NCBI GenBank assembly: GCA_900752115.1
Contig: CAADUC010000101.1
Location: forward strand, 1-7,688
DNA: 7,688 nucleotides
Reading direction: 5' to 3'
From: Clostridia bacterium
Lineage (GTDB): Bacteria > Bacillota > Clostridia > Oscillospirales > Acutalibacteraceae
The notes beneath the pieces are model-generated. The model was not told the DNA's origin and did no database searches. It saw only the letters and a program-made list of their open reading frames with translations. The position numbers and the translations under genes were made by a program. How positions within the stretch are numbered: the stretch's first letter is position 1; the number at the start of each line of letters is the position of its first letter. Below are positions 1 through 6,358 of the stretch, one piece after another.

Positions 1-20
1 GAGTTTTCGGGGAGGAATAC

Positions 21-49
21 TTGCCACTGGGCACGGATCATGGTATGAT
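21..49 (+). promoter_or_regulatory. Sigma-A-type promoter for metY
   Basis: A -35 box TTGCCA (21-26, one mismatch to TTGACA) is followed after exactly 17 bases by a -10 box TATGAT (44-49). The -10 is preceded by TG plus one base (41-43), which makes it an extended -10. Transcription would start near 56 and give a leader of about 63 nt before the metY ATG at 119. The fit to consensus is the best of any promoter candidate in the window. The assignment rests on sequence only. Confidence 0.75.
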
Positions 50-60
50 AAAAAGCAAAG

Positions 61-91
61 CCGGCTGAAGGCGCTGTGAAAGGGCCGCCGG
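61..91 (+). other. GC-rich hairpin in the metY leader
   Basis: CCGGC (61-65) can pair with GCCGG (87-91), and inside it GGC (70-72) can pair with GCC (84-86), closing an 11-nt loop with a TGAA bulge on the left side. It lies inside the predicted 5' leader and ends about 12 bases before the ribosome-binding site. I do not recognise it as a SAM riboswitch, T-box or other named element. It may be no more than local structure. Confidence 0.3.
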
Positions 92-103
92 GTTGTGAAA
101 TAT

Positions 104-110
104 AAGGGAG
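104..110 (+). promoter_or_regulatory. Ribosome-binding site fixing the metY start
   Basis: AAGGGAG lies 8 bases before the ATG at 119. An in-frame GTG at 95 is the longest possible start but has no comparable site upstream, and starting there would place this purine-rich stretch inside the coding region. ATG 119 is therefore preferred. Confidence 0.8.
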
Positions 111-118
111 TGTTGAAA

Positions 119-1393
119 ATGAGCGAGTATCGTATGGATACACAGTGCATTCATGCAGGATATCATCCGGGAAACGGAGAGCCGCGCGTGATGCCGATTG
201 TACAGAGCACCACCTTCCGGTATGAAACTTCTGAGGCGATGGGGCGTCTGTTTGACCTTGAGGATCCGGGCTTCTTCTACACCCGTCTGGGCAACCCAAC
301 GCTGGATGCCGTTGAGCAGAAGATCGCTGCACTGGAGGGAGGCGTCGGTGCGATGCTGACTTCTTCCGGTCAGGCCGCATCCATGATCGCTGTCCTGAAT
401 ATCTGCCATGCGGGCAGCCATGTTGTCAGTTCCAGCGCTATTTACGGCGGCACCTTCAATTTGTTCTACAAGACGCTTCACGAAATGGGCATTGAGTGCA
501 CTTTTGTGAATCCGGACAGCACGGAGGAAGAATTGAACGCCGCATTCCGTGAAAATACAAGGTGTGTGTTTGCCGAAACTCTCGCCAATCCTTCTCTTGT
601 CGTGACGGATTTGGAACTGTTTGCAAAGGCGGCCCACAGCCACGGAGTGCCTCTGATCGTCGATAATACCTTCCCGACGCCCATCAATTGCCGTCCTCTC
701 GCTTTTGGCGCCGATATCGTTACACATTCCACGACCAAATATATGGACGGTCATGCCGTTCAGGTCGGCGGCTGCATTGTTGACGGCGGAAGCTTTAACT
801 GGGATAACGGAAAGTTCCCGATGCTTACGGAGCCCGATGAGTCCTATCACGGTATTACCTACACAAAGCAATTCGGCAAGGCGGCTTATATCACGAAGGC
901 GCGTACGCACCTCATGCGCGATATGGGAGCGCAGGCCAGTCCTATGAATGCGTTTCTTCTGAACCTTGGTCTGGAAACGCTTGCGCTCCGTATGGAGCGT
1001 CATTGCTCCAATGCCCTGAAGGTGGCCGAATACCTGCAGAATGACGATAAGATTGGCTGGATCAACTATCCTGGCCTGGCCGGCAATCCGTATTATGATC
1101 TTGCCAAGAAATATATGCCCAATGGTACTTGCGGTGTGATTTCCTTTGGTATCAAGGGCGGCAGAGAAGCGGCCATGCGTTTTATGGATTCTCTCAAGCT
1201 CGCCTCCGTTGTCACTCATGTAGCGGATCTGCGTACCTGTGTGCTTCATCCTGCCAGCACAACTCACCGTCAGATGTCTGACGAGCAGCTGAAAGAAGCG
1301 GGTATCAGCTCCGATCTGATCCGGATGTCCGTGGGAATTGAAAATATCGCTGACATCCTGGACGATATTGCGCAGGCGCTTGAGAAGGCGTAA
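119..1393 (+). CDS. metY: O-acetylhomoserine sulfhydrylase (aminocarboxypropyltransferase) family PLP enzyme
   Basis: This 424-residue protein belongs to the Cys/Met metabolism PLP-dependent family (fold type I). It probably condenses O-acetyl-L-homoserine with sulfide to give homocysteine, in the cytoplasm. Visible landmarks are the N-terminal TQCIHAGYHP block, the YTRLGNPT phosphate-binding region (about 54-61), SSGQAA (82-87), the cofactor-contacting VDNTF (181-185, Asp182) and the Schiff-base lysine in HSTTKYMDGH (Lys207). The C-terminal MSVGIENIADILDDI block is also typical. The length matches MetY (about 425-430) rather than the shorter cystathionine gamma-synthase/lyase group (about 380). 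It stands alone behind its own promoter and ends at a strong terminator, and no met or cys partner is visible. A homocysteine or methanethiol gamma-lyase activity cannot be excluded from sequence, but MetY fits best. It contains no TTA, CTA or TCA codons. Confidence 0.9.
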   Translation: MSEYRMDTQCIHAGYHPGNGEPRVMPIVQSTTFRYETSEAMGRLFDLEDPGFFYTRLGNPTLDAVEQKIAALEGGVGAMLTSSGQAASMIAVLNICHAGSHVVSSSAIYGGTFNLFYKTLHEMGIECTFVNPDSTEEELNAAFRENTRCVFAETLANPSLVVTDLELFAKAAHSHGVPLIVDNTFPTPINCRPLAFGADIVTHSTTKYMDGHAVQVGGCIVDGGSFNWDNGKFPMLTEPDESYHGITYTKQFGKAAYITKARTHLMRDMGAQASPMNAFLLNLGLETLALRMERHCSNALKVAEYLQNDDKIGWINYPGLAGNPYYDLAKKYMPNGTCGVISFGIKGGREAAMRFMDSLKLASVVTHVADLRTCVLHPASTTHRQMSDEQLKEAGISSDLIRMSVGIENIADILDDIAQALEKA

Positions 1394-1420
1394 TGATTTA
1401 AGCGAAAAGTACACAAAAAG

Positions 1421-1467
1421 AGAAAAGGATGGTTTCCGATTGTTTTCGGAGCCATCCTTTTCTGTTT
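1421..1467. terminator. Bidirectional intrinsic terminator between convergent genes
   Basis: AGAAAAGGATGG (1421-1432) is the perfect reverse complement of CCATCCTTTTCT (1452-1463). An additional inner TCCGA/TCGGA pairing (1435-1439 with 1446-1450) closes the loop. Rightward transcripts from metY meet a T-rich tract (TGTTTTATT) after the stem. Leftward transcripts from the hydrolase gene meet a T-rich tract too, the complement of the A-run at 1414-1419. The stem begins 27 bases after the metY stop and ends 3 bases from the hydrolase stop, so one element serves both genes. Confidence 0.88.
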
Positions 1468-2228
1468 TATTCTTCGAGCAGGAAACGGGCAACCTCGTCA
1501 AAAAGAAGCTCGCGTTCCGGTCCGAGCGTGCAGACGTGTGGGCTTTTGGGAAGTTCAAGCTGAAGCTTTTTCCGGGAAGAAACCTCTGCGAGAATCCATT
1601 CGCTGCTGCGCGGATGAACGGTGCGATCCCGACCGGCGCGCACGTTCATCAGAGGACAATGAATGCGGGGCAAACCGCGGCGTGCCATAAACATCAGGTG
1701 ACTCAAGTCTGACAAACAGTGTACCGGCGTTTTGTCGTATGTATCGTTGTATTCATCGAGGAAATCAGGAATGATTTCTGGATCCCTGTTCCGCTCGGTA
1801 AAAAAAGGAACGAACGGCCACAGGGCGTGAGAAAAGATCAGCTTCTCGTTATAGACGGACAGAGCGGCGGCAATGGGAACGGCCCGGCGTACCGGCCTTG
1901 ATTCCGCAAGAAGAAGAGTCAAAGTGCCTCCCATAGAAAGGCCGACAACACTGACGTCTCTGCAGCGTCGGGACAAAAGGTCAAATTCATGCTGAACAGC
2001 CCGAAGCCAATCATGCCAGCGGGTTTTTGCCATCTCCTCAGGGGTCCGCCCATGTCCCGGCAGCAGCGGGGCTGAAATGGTGTAGCCTGTTTTCTGGGCA
2101 AGTGCCTGTCCAAGCGGATTCATTGTTCCTGGCGTAGCGGTGAAGCCGTGGATCAAAAGAATCCCATGGTCACGGGAACCTTCCAGAAAAAATGGACGGC
2201 AAAGCGGATTATCCAGCAGGGAAGACAT
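1467..2228 (-). CDS. Alpha/beta-hydrolase, carboxylesterase (Est30-like) family
   Basis: This 253-residue cytoplasmic serine hydrolase has a complete catalytic set. HGFTATP (27-33) forms the oxyanion turn, GLSMGG (96-101) is the nucleophile elbow with Ser98, AGRDRTVHP (198-206) carries Asp201, and SPH (229-231) carries His231. The PLLPGHGRTPEEM segment and the layout of the C-terminal half resemble Geobacillus Est30-type carboxylesterases and monoacylglycerol lipases (about 250 residues), so it probably cleaves a short- to medium-chain ester. The natural substrate is unknown. No signal peptide or membrane segment is seen. The ATG at 2228 is chosen because GAAGGAG sits 8 bases ahead of it; the in-frame GTG at 2249 and ATG at 2234 have no proper spacing. 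The gene is monocistronic and converges on metY, and nothing ties the two functionally. Confidence 0.85.
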   Translation of the reverse strand: MSSLLDNPLCRPFFLEGSRDHGILLIHGFTATPGTMNPLGQALAQKTGYTISAPLLPGHGRTPEEMAKTRWHDWLRAVQHEFDLLSRRCRDVSVVGLSMGGTLTLLLAESRPVRRAVPIAAALSVYNEKLIFSHALWPFVPFFTERNRDPEIIPDFLDEYNDTYDKTPVHCLSDLSHLMFMARRGLPRIHCPLMNVRAGRDRTVHPRSSEWILAEVSSRKKLQLELPKSPHVCTLGPERELLFDEVARFLLEE

Positions 2229-2236
2229 GTACATCA

Positions 2237-2243
2237 CTCCTTC
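2237..2243 (-). promoter_or_regulatory. Ribosome-binding site for the alpha/beta-hydrolase
   Basis: Read on the minus strand this is GAAGGAG, 8 bases before the ATG at 2228. It decides the start among three in-frame candidates (GTG 2249, ATG 2234, ATG 2228). Confidence 0.8.
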
Positions 2244-2250
2244 TAACACC

Positions 2251-2256
2251 AGTATA
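2251..2256 (-). promoter_or_regulatory. Possible -10 box for the hydrolase gene
   Basis: On the minus strand this reads TATACT, preceded by a T-run and the AT-rich stretch up to about 2305. No convincing -35 box lies 16-18 bases upstream. If used, transcription would start near 2244, leaving a leader that begins almost at the ribosome-binding site. This is a weak prediction. Confidence 0.3.
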
Positions 2257-2330
2257 CATCAAAAAAAGAAGAAATGCGATTCCAAAATGTAAATTTTTGT
2301 ATTCTTTGCATGACGGTATTCTTCTCTGGG

Positions 2331-2339
2331 TGATATAAA
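2331..2339 (+). promoter_or_regulatory. Second, weaker extended -10 candidate upstream of ymfF
   Basis: TG, one base, then TATAAA (2334-2339) looks like an extended -10. A TGACGG at 2311-2316 would be the -35 at 17-base spacing and matches poorly. It would give a long leader of about 200 nt. It may be fortuitous in AT-rich DNA. Confidence 0.25.
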
Positions 2340-2430
2340 GTGAAACGAAATTAGTTTTGCCTATCCTGTGTGCATTCTGCAAGTTCATACATTATTCAGA
2401 ATATTCATTCTTTTATTCATTTCAAGAATG

Positions 2431-2439
2431 TGGTATAAT
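2431..2439 (+). promoter_or_regulatory. Extended -10 promoter for the ymfF-ymfH operon
   Basis: TGGTATAAT contains a perfect TATAAT (2434-2439) with the TG extension one base upstream. The -35 region at 17-base spacing (TTTTAT, 2411-2416) is poor, as is usual for extended -10 promoters. Transcription would start near 2446, giving a leader of about 98 nt before the ATG at 2544. Confidence 0.65.
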
Positions 2440-2490
2440 ACTCCTGTATGTCAGGGCGTGGGGGAGGAGGAGTCTCCGGCGCTCTGTTGC

Positions 2491-2520
2491 GGACGTATTT
2501 TGCGTTCGGGACGTAATTTG
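2491..2520 (+). repeat. Imperfect 12-base direct repeat in the ymfF leader
   Basis: GGACGTATTTTG (2491-2502) recurs as GGACGTAATTTG (2509-2520), with one mismatch and an 18-base period. It lies downstream of the predicted promoter and ahead of the ymfF start. It could be a tandem operator half-site or chance; nothing identifies a binding protein. Confidence 0.35.
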
Positions 2521-2543
2521 GCAGATATTGGAGATGAAGAAGC

Positions 2544-3824
2544 ATGATAGGGATGGAATGTCGAAGCATCTGCGAAGGCGTAGAGTTTTTGGGCGTTCGT
2601 GATCCTAAGTTTAAAACCGCACGTATGTCGGTTCATTTTCTCCTTCCCATGGAAAGAGAAGAAGCCTCGGCCAATGCGCTGCTGCCGTTTCTGCTCAGCA
2701 GAGCCAGTCGTGAGTATCCCGACTATACGAAGCTTGGCCAGCGTCTGGCAGAGTTGTATGGAGCAAGTCTGAACGCGGATGTGGACAAGGTTGGAGATAT
2801 GCAGGTGCTTTCTGTGGCGGCGTCCGGTTTGGCTAATTCATATGCCCTGTCGGGAGAACAGATTTCGGAAAGCCTTGCAGATTTGCTCTGCGGAGCTCTT
2901 TTCGATCCTCCCTTTGAGGATGGCCTTTTCCCGGAGGATGGCTTTGAACTGGAAAAGCGTCAAACAATTGAACTGATTGAATCGGAACTCAATGACAAGC
3001 GTGTCTATGCAAGACAGCGCTGCGAAGCTGTGATGTGTGAAGGTGAGCCATATGGTCTTGGACGTTACGGAACGAAGGAGGACGTAGCGGCTCTGGAGCG
3101 TCCGCGTCTCACGGAAACATGGAAGCGCGTTCTCGCTCACAGCCGTGTCCAGATTCTTGTATTGGGAAACTGCGAGTTGGAACCGCTTTATGAGCGGTTC
3201 AGCCGTTTCTTCCGCACACTGCGGCGCGGAGAACTTCTCTCTTGTGAAACCAAAAATGTGGTTTCGGCAGCCTCTGTCAAAGAGGTGCATGAGGAACTTG
3301 AGGTTGCACAGTCGAAGCTGGTAATGGGTTTCCGTACCGGAGTGTTTCAGCCGCAGGATGAGGTCCCAGCCATGAGGCTTGCGATCGCGATGCTGGGCGG
3401 TACGCCGAGTTCCAAACTTTTTCTCAATGTGAGGGAAAAACAGAGTCTGTGCTATTATTGCAGTGCTTCCTATAACAGCATGAAGGGGATCATGTTGATT
3501 CAAAGCGGAGTGGAGTCCGAAAATCTTGACAAGGCCCGTACAGAGATTATGGCACAGCTTGAGGCGATGCAGAAAGGCGATTTTACGGAAGAAGAGATCG
3601 AGGCGGCCAAGCTGAGTATTCTTAATGCGTACCGTTCGACATCGGACTCTTTGGGAGCGCTGTCCGGCTGGTATCTGTCTCAGGCCATTACCGGCCGTCC
3701 GCAGACACTCGCAGAGGCCGCTGCGGCGATAGAGGCGGTTACGCGTGAGGAAATTATCCGCGCCGCGGGTCGGATCACGCTTGATACTGTTTATAGTTTG
3801 ACAGGGAAGGAGAAGGAGGCATGA
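2544..3824 (+). CDS. ymfF: M16-family protein YmfF-like, zinc-motif-less subunit
   Basis: This 426-residue protein resembles Bacillus subtilis YmfF of the M16 (insulinase/processing-peptidase) superfamily; I recognise ALLPFLLSRAS and LAELYGASLNADVDK. The N-terminal M16 domain should carry HxxEH near residues 45-55 but has a hydrophobic and small-residue stretch there instead, so it cannot bind catalytic zinc. The C-terminal M16 domain is well kept, with GGTPSSKLF followed by VREKQSLCYY (Arg297, Tyr304/305), the Arg/Tyr motif used for substrate binding in other M16 enzymes. Current databases link YmfF/YmfH by name to EF-P 5-aminopentanol modification in Bacillus; a direct role here is unproven. 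The ATG at 2544 is preceded by GGAG at 2530-2533; ATG 2553 is an alternative. The stop overlaps the next start by 4 bp (ATGA), which suggests translational coupling with ymfH. Confidence 0.85.
   Translation: MIGMECRSICEGVEFLGVRDPKFKTARMSVHFLLPMEREEASANALLPFLLSRASREYPDYTKLGQRLAELYGASLNADVDKVGDMQVLSVAASGLANSYALSGEQISESLADLLCGALFDPPFEDGLFPEDGFELEKRQTIELIESELNDKRVYARQRCEAVMCEGEPYGLGRYGTKEDVAALERPRLTETWKRVLAHSRVQILVLGNCELEPLYERFSRFFRTLRRGELLSCETKNVVSAASVKEVHEELEVAQSKLVMGFRTGVFQPQDEVPAMRLAIAMLGGTPSSKLFLNVREKQSLCYYCSASYNSMKGIMLIQSGVESENLDKARTEIMAQLEAMQKGDFTEEEIEAAKLSILNAYRSTSDSLGALSGWYLSQAITGRPQTLAEAAAAIEAVTREEIIRAAGRITLDTVYSLTGKEKEA
3807..3812 (+). promoter_or_regulatory. Ribosome-binding site for ymfH inside the ymfF end
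   Basis: AAGGAG lies 8 bases before the ymfH ATG at 3821. A second copy, AAGGAGG (3813-3819 or adjacent), sits only 1 base from the ATG and is too close for normal use. The doubled site lies in the last codons of ymfF. Confidence 0.6.
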
Positions 3825-5101
3825 GTGCGCAGATGAAGGAAATTTTCAGCGAACGCACGGGCGATCGCTGCTATGAAGTTCAGCATTCCTCCGGCCTTCG
3901 GATTTTGCTGTACCCCAAAAATGAAAACAATTCCACATATGCCGTGTTCGGTACCCGTTACGGCTCTGTGGACACCTCTTTCCGGATTGATGGAGAGGAG
4001 ATCTGTACAGTGCCGGAAGGCATTGCCCATTACCTGGAACACAAGCTGTTTGAGAGTGAGGACGGCGATGCCTTTTCGCGCTACGCCAAAACAGGCGCTT
4101 CCGCGAATGCGTATACCTCCTTTGACAGCACGTGCTATCTGTTTTCTTGTTCGGACCATTTTTATGAGTCTTTGGAAATTTTGCTTGATTTTGTGCAGAA
4201 GCCGTATTTCACAGAGGAGACGGTTCGCAAAGAGCAAGGGATCATCGGCCAGGAAATTCGCATGTATGACGATGATCCGCAGTGGCGCGTTATGTTTAAC
4301 CTTCTCGAGTCGCTGTATCATTGTCATCCGGTACGCAAGGACATTGCCGGTACCGTGGAAAGTATCGCGAAGATTACGCCGGAATATTTGTACCGCTGTT
4401 ACCGCACTTTCTATAATCTGCACAATATGGTGCTGTGCATTGCGGGCAAGATGGATATGGAGAAGGTTCTTGCTCTGTGCGACAGACTTCTGATTCCCAG
4501 CAAGCCTCAAAAAATTGAGCGTATTTTTGAGGAGGAACCGCTTGACGTCGTCCGTCCGAGAATGGAGCAGAAGCTTTCCGTGGCAATGCCGTTGTTCCAG
4601 CTCGGCTTCAAGGAAAAGGCCGGTCCGCAGCGTGTGACGGATGAGGAAGCAGCGGCAAGTGACGTCCTTCTTGAGGCGCTTGCTTCCGACGCATCGCCGC
4701 TTTTCCGCCGTCTGCTTGACGCTGGTCTGATCAATGAAACCACCTTTGGTTATGAATATTTTGAGGGGGCCGGTTATGCGTCTGTGATTTTCTCCGGAGA
4801 TTCCCGCGACCCCGATCAAACAGCAGAGGAGATAAAGAAGGAGATCGAACGCATCCGGCGGGATGGCCTCAGTGATGAGGCGTTTGAGCGTGCACGCAAA
4901 TCGATTTATGGCCGCAGCATTGCCTCCCTCAACAGTGTAGAAAACATTGCGAACGGAATGGCATCTCTCGCATTCAGCGGCAGAGATTTGTTCCATTATA
5001 TCGATTGCATTGCGCAGCTGACAAAGGAGGACGTCCTGCGCCGGCTTTCTGTTCAGCTTCGACCGGAATACAGCGCTCTTTCCGTCGTTCTTCCCCAGTG
5101 A
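3821..5101 (+). CDS. ymfH: M16-family zinc metallopeptidase, YmfH-like
   Basis: This 426-residue M16 peptidase resembles B. subtilis YmfH; I recognise GIAHYLEHKLFE, GASANAYTSF, IIGQEIRMYDDDPQW and HPVRKDIAGTVESI. The inverted zinc motif HYLEH gives ligands His70 and His74 with catalytic Glu73. The downstream Glu138/Glu145 pair, seven residues apart, matches the distal acidic pair of M16 enzymes, Glu145 being the likely third ligand. The C-terminal domain (about 290-315, LFRRLLDAGLINETTFGYEY) is recognisable, but its Arg/Tyr motif is less canonical than in the upstream partner. It is therefore probably the catalytic half of a heterodimer with YmfF, like other split M16 pairs. It has no signal peptide, so it should be cytoplasmic. 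The substrate is unknown. The family link to EF-P modification comes from Bacillus naming only. It is followed by a hairpin and then lgt. Confidence 0.87.
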   Translation: MSAQMKEIFSERTGDRCYEVQHSSGLRILLYPKNENNSTYAVFGTRYGSVDTSFRIDGEEICTVPEGIAHYLEHKLFESEDGDAFSRYAKTGASANAYTSFDSTCYLFSCSDHFYESLEILLDFVQKPYFTEETVRKEQGIIGQEIRMYDDDPQWRVMFNLLESLYHCHPVRKDIAGTVESIAKITPEYLYRCYRTFYNLHNMVLCIAGKMDMEKVLALCDRLLIPSKPQKIERIFEEEPLDVVRPRMEQKLSVAMPLFQLGFKEKAGPQRVTDEEAAASDVLLEALASDASPLFRRLLDAGLINETTFGYEYFEGAGYASVIFSGDSRDPDQTAEEIKKEIERIRRDGLSDEAFERARKSIYGRSIASLNSVENIANGMASLAFSGRDLFHYIDCIAQLTKEDVLRRLSVQLRPEYSALSVVLPQ

Positions 5102-5106
5102 CAGCA

Positions 5107-5145
5107 GGAGAGCCGCCTGCACCGCAGGCGGACGGCTCTCCTTTT
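5107..5145 (+). terminator. GC-rich hairpin with short T run between ymfH and lgt
   Basis: GGAGAGCC plus GCCTGC (5107-5120) pairs with GCAGGC (5124-5129) and GGCTCTCC (5134-5141). This makes a 14-bp stem with a 4-base bulge on the 3' side and a 3-base loop. Only four Ts follow (5142-5145). It starts 5 bases after the ymfH stop. It looks like an intrinsic terminator, but the short T tract suggests partial read-through into lgt. Confidence 0.7.
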
Positions 5146-5168
5146 CATAACCATCTGCGGAGAAATGG

Positions 5169-5173
5169 TGGAG
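5169..5173 (+). promoter_or_regulatory. Ribosome-binding site fixing the lgt start
   Basis: TGGAG ends 6 bases before the ATG at 5180. The alternative in-frame ATG at 5165 has GGAG (5159-5162) only 2 bases away, too close to work well. ATG 5180 is therefore preferred. Confidence 0.6.
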
Positions 5174-5179
5174 ATACTC

Positions 5180-6358
5180 ATGTATGAAGTTCAATTCCCC
5201 GGTTTGGGTCTGGAATTTGAGGTGAATCCCGTCGCGTTTCAATTCGGCCCCATTCAGATTGGTCCCTTTGAATTCGGCACGGTGTACTGGTATGGAATCA
5301 TTATTGCGGTCGGTTTGATTCTTGCTTTCCTTTATGCGAGCCTGAGCTGCAAAAAAATGCGCATTAATGAGGACAAGCTGATCAACTGTGTTATTGCCGG
5401 CGTTATTTTCGGCATGATTGGCGCCCGTCTGTACTATGTCATTTTTTATCCCGGCGATACATACCGCAACGATCCGCTCCAGATCCTGAATATCCATCAG
5501 GGAGGACTCGGCATTTACGGCGGTATCATTGCCGCTCTGGCGGCGGGTGCGATTACCGCCAAAATCTGCAAGATGAAGATTGGCCCTGTTCTCGATGTTG
5601 CCTCGCTGGGGTTCCTGATTGGGCAGGGGATCGGCCGCTGGGGCAACTTTATCAATCAGGAGGCTTTCGGCGGTGCGACCGATCTGCCCTGGGGCATGGT
5701 CAGTTCCGCCACGCAGGAGATTGTTCCGGACAGCCCGGTACATCCCTGTTTCCTGTACGAATCTCTCTGGTGCATTTTGGGCTTCGTGCTCCTGCACTTT
5801 TTCACCCGAAAGCTTCGCCGTTATGATGGTCAGACGTTCCTGCTCTATGTCATGTGGTATGGCCTCGGACGCTTTTTCATCGAAGGATTGCGTCAGGACA
5901 GCTTGATTATTCCGGGAACCGGTCTGCGCGTATCGCAAGTGGTGGCGCTTGTCTCCGTGTTGACTGCTGTGGTGCTGCTGATTGTTTTCCGCAACAAAAC
6001 ATCTTTGTCCGGCTGCGGCGCCAAAGATGTTATGGCCATGAATGCTGTGGTTGATGAAATCCCTGCTTCGGAGGAGACGGAAGACAAAGAGGACGAGACG
6101 AGCACCATTTTCGGCGATCTTCCCTTTGAAGAGTTGATCACGGATACAAGCGCTTCCGGTAAAAAGGAAGAGACTGACGAGGAAAACGAAGGAGAATCTG
6201 TCAGCGGCGAATCGCTTCAGACGACCGAAGAGGAAGAAAGCCGTACGATCGACGTAAAAGCGGATTCCAACGTGACGGAGGAGAAATCCGAACTCCAACA
6301 GGAAGAAGCGGCAGAGGAGCATAAGGAGGAAGAAAAGGAAAATGGCAACAAGAATTGA
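5180..6358 (+). CDS. lgt: Prolipoprotein diacylglyceryl transferase with an acidic C-terminal tail
   Basis: This 392-residue polytopic membrane enzyme transfers diacylglycerol from phosphatidylglycerol to the lipobox cysteine of prelipoproteins, the first step of lipoprotein maturation. The catalytic core (about 1-275) shows the [10 protein letters not shown] segment (36-45), GARLYYV (81-87), [10 protein letters not shown] (106-115), the family signature [13 protein letters not shown] (152-164, Arg153) and the late [14 protein letters not shown] block (227-240, Arg231 and Arg238). Several hydrophobic spans fit a seven-helix topology, the last ending near residue 270. Lgt proteins are usually 260-300 residues; here about 101 extra residues (292-392) form a low-complexity tail with 38 Asp/Glu against 9 Lys/Arg, and in the known Lgt topology it would lie in the cytoplasm. 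The gene follows a hairpin with no clear promoter of its own and overlaps folD by 17 bp. It contains no TTA, CTA or TCA codons over 5180-6322. Confidence 0.93.
   Translation: MYEVQFPGLGLEFEVNPVAFQFGPIQIGPFEFGTVYWYGIIIAVGLILAFLYASLSCKKMRINEDKLINCVIAGVIFGMIGARLYYVIFYPGDTYRNDPLQILNIHQGGLGIYGGIIAALAAGAITAKICKMKIGPVLDVASLGFLIGQGIGRWGNFINQEAFGGATDLPWGMVSSATQEIVPDSPVHPCFLYESLWCILGFVLLHFFTRKLRRYDGQTFLLYVMWYGLGRFFIEGLRQDSLIIPGTGLRVSQVVALVSVLTAVVLLIVFRNKTSLSGCGAKDVMAMNAVVDEIPASEETEDKEDETSTIFGDLPFEELITDTSASGKKEETDEENEGESVSGESLQTTEEEESRTIDVKADSNVTEEKSELQQEEAAEEHKEEEKENGNKN
6323..6329 (+). promoter_or_regulatory. Ribosome-binding site for folD within lgt
   Basis: AAGGAGG lies 12 bases before the folD ATG at 6342, a longer gap than usual. 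A weaker AAAGGAA at 6334-6340 is only 1 base away. Both lie in codons for the Glu/Lys-rich end of Lgt, so the acidic tail also carries the folD initiation signal. Confidence 0.6.

Larger units (their letters stand above)
2229..2543. other. Divergent intergenic region
   Basis: This gap of about 315 bases lies between the divergent hydrolase and ymfF-like genes. The left part (2255-2440) is AT-rich and holds the promoter candidates listed separately. The right part (2450-2543) is more GC-rich and would be the ymfF leader. I see no ORF with a ribosome-binding site, no tRNA and no recognisable riboswitch here. A GGAG/CTCC mini-hairpin (about 2468-2476) and a 12-base imperfect direct repeat (2491-2520) are the only structures noted. 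Confidence 0.6.

Noticed and set aside
23..31. GCCACTGGG, resembling part of a cobalamin riboswitch core
   Set aside because: The other conserved parts (the B12-box segment GCCnGAAGACCTGCC and an upstream core) are not present, and the stretch is better explained as the -35 element TTGCCA plus promoter spacer.
95..118. GTG at 95 as the metY start
   Set aside because: It would place the only good ribosome-binding site (AAGGGAG, 104-110) inside the coding region; the ATG at 119 has ideal spacing.
38..1558. A 506-codon open frame on the minus strand across metY
   Set aside because: Same cause: it is codon-aligned with metY, which has no TTA, CTA or TCA codons. It also runs through the terminator hairpin and has no family resemblance.
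2357..2602. A short plus-strand open frame in the intergenic region and ymfF start
   Set aside because: It has no ribosome-binding site, crosses the predicted promoter and overlaps the real ymfF in another frame.
3791..6322. An 843-codon open frame on the minus strand across ymfH, the hairpin and lgt
   Set aside because: It is codon-aligned with the real genes and stays open because they use no TTA, CTA or TCA codons here. The translation has no recognisable domain and is rich in His, Arg and Gln as antisense frames are, while the plus strand encodes clear conserved families.
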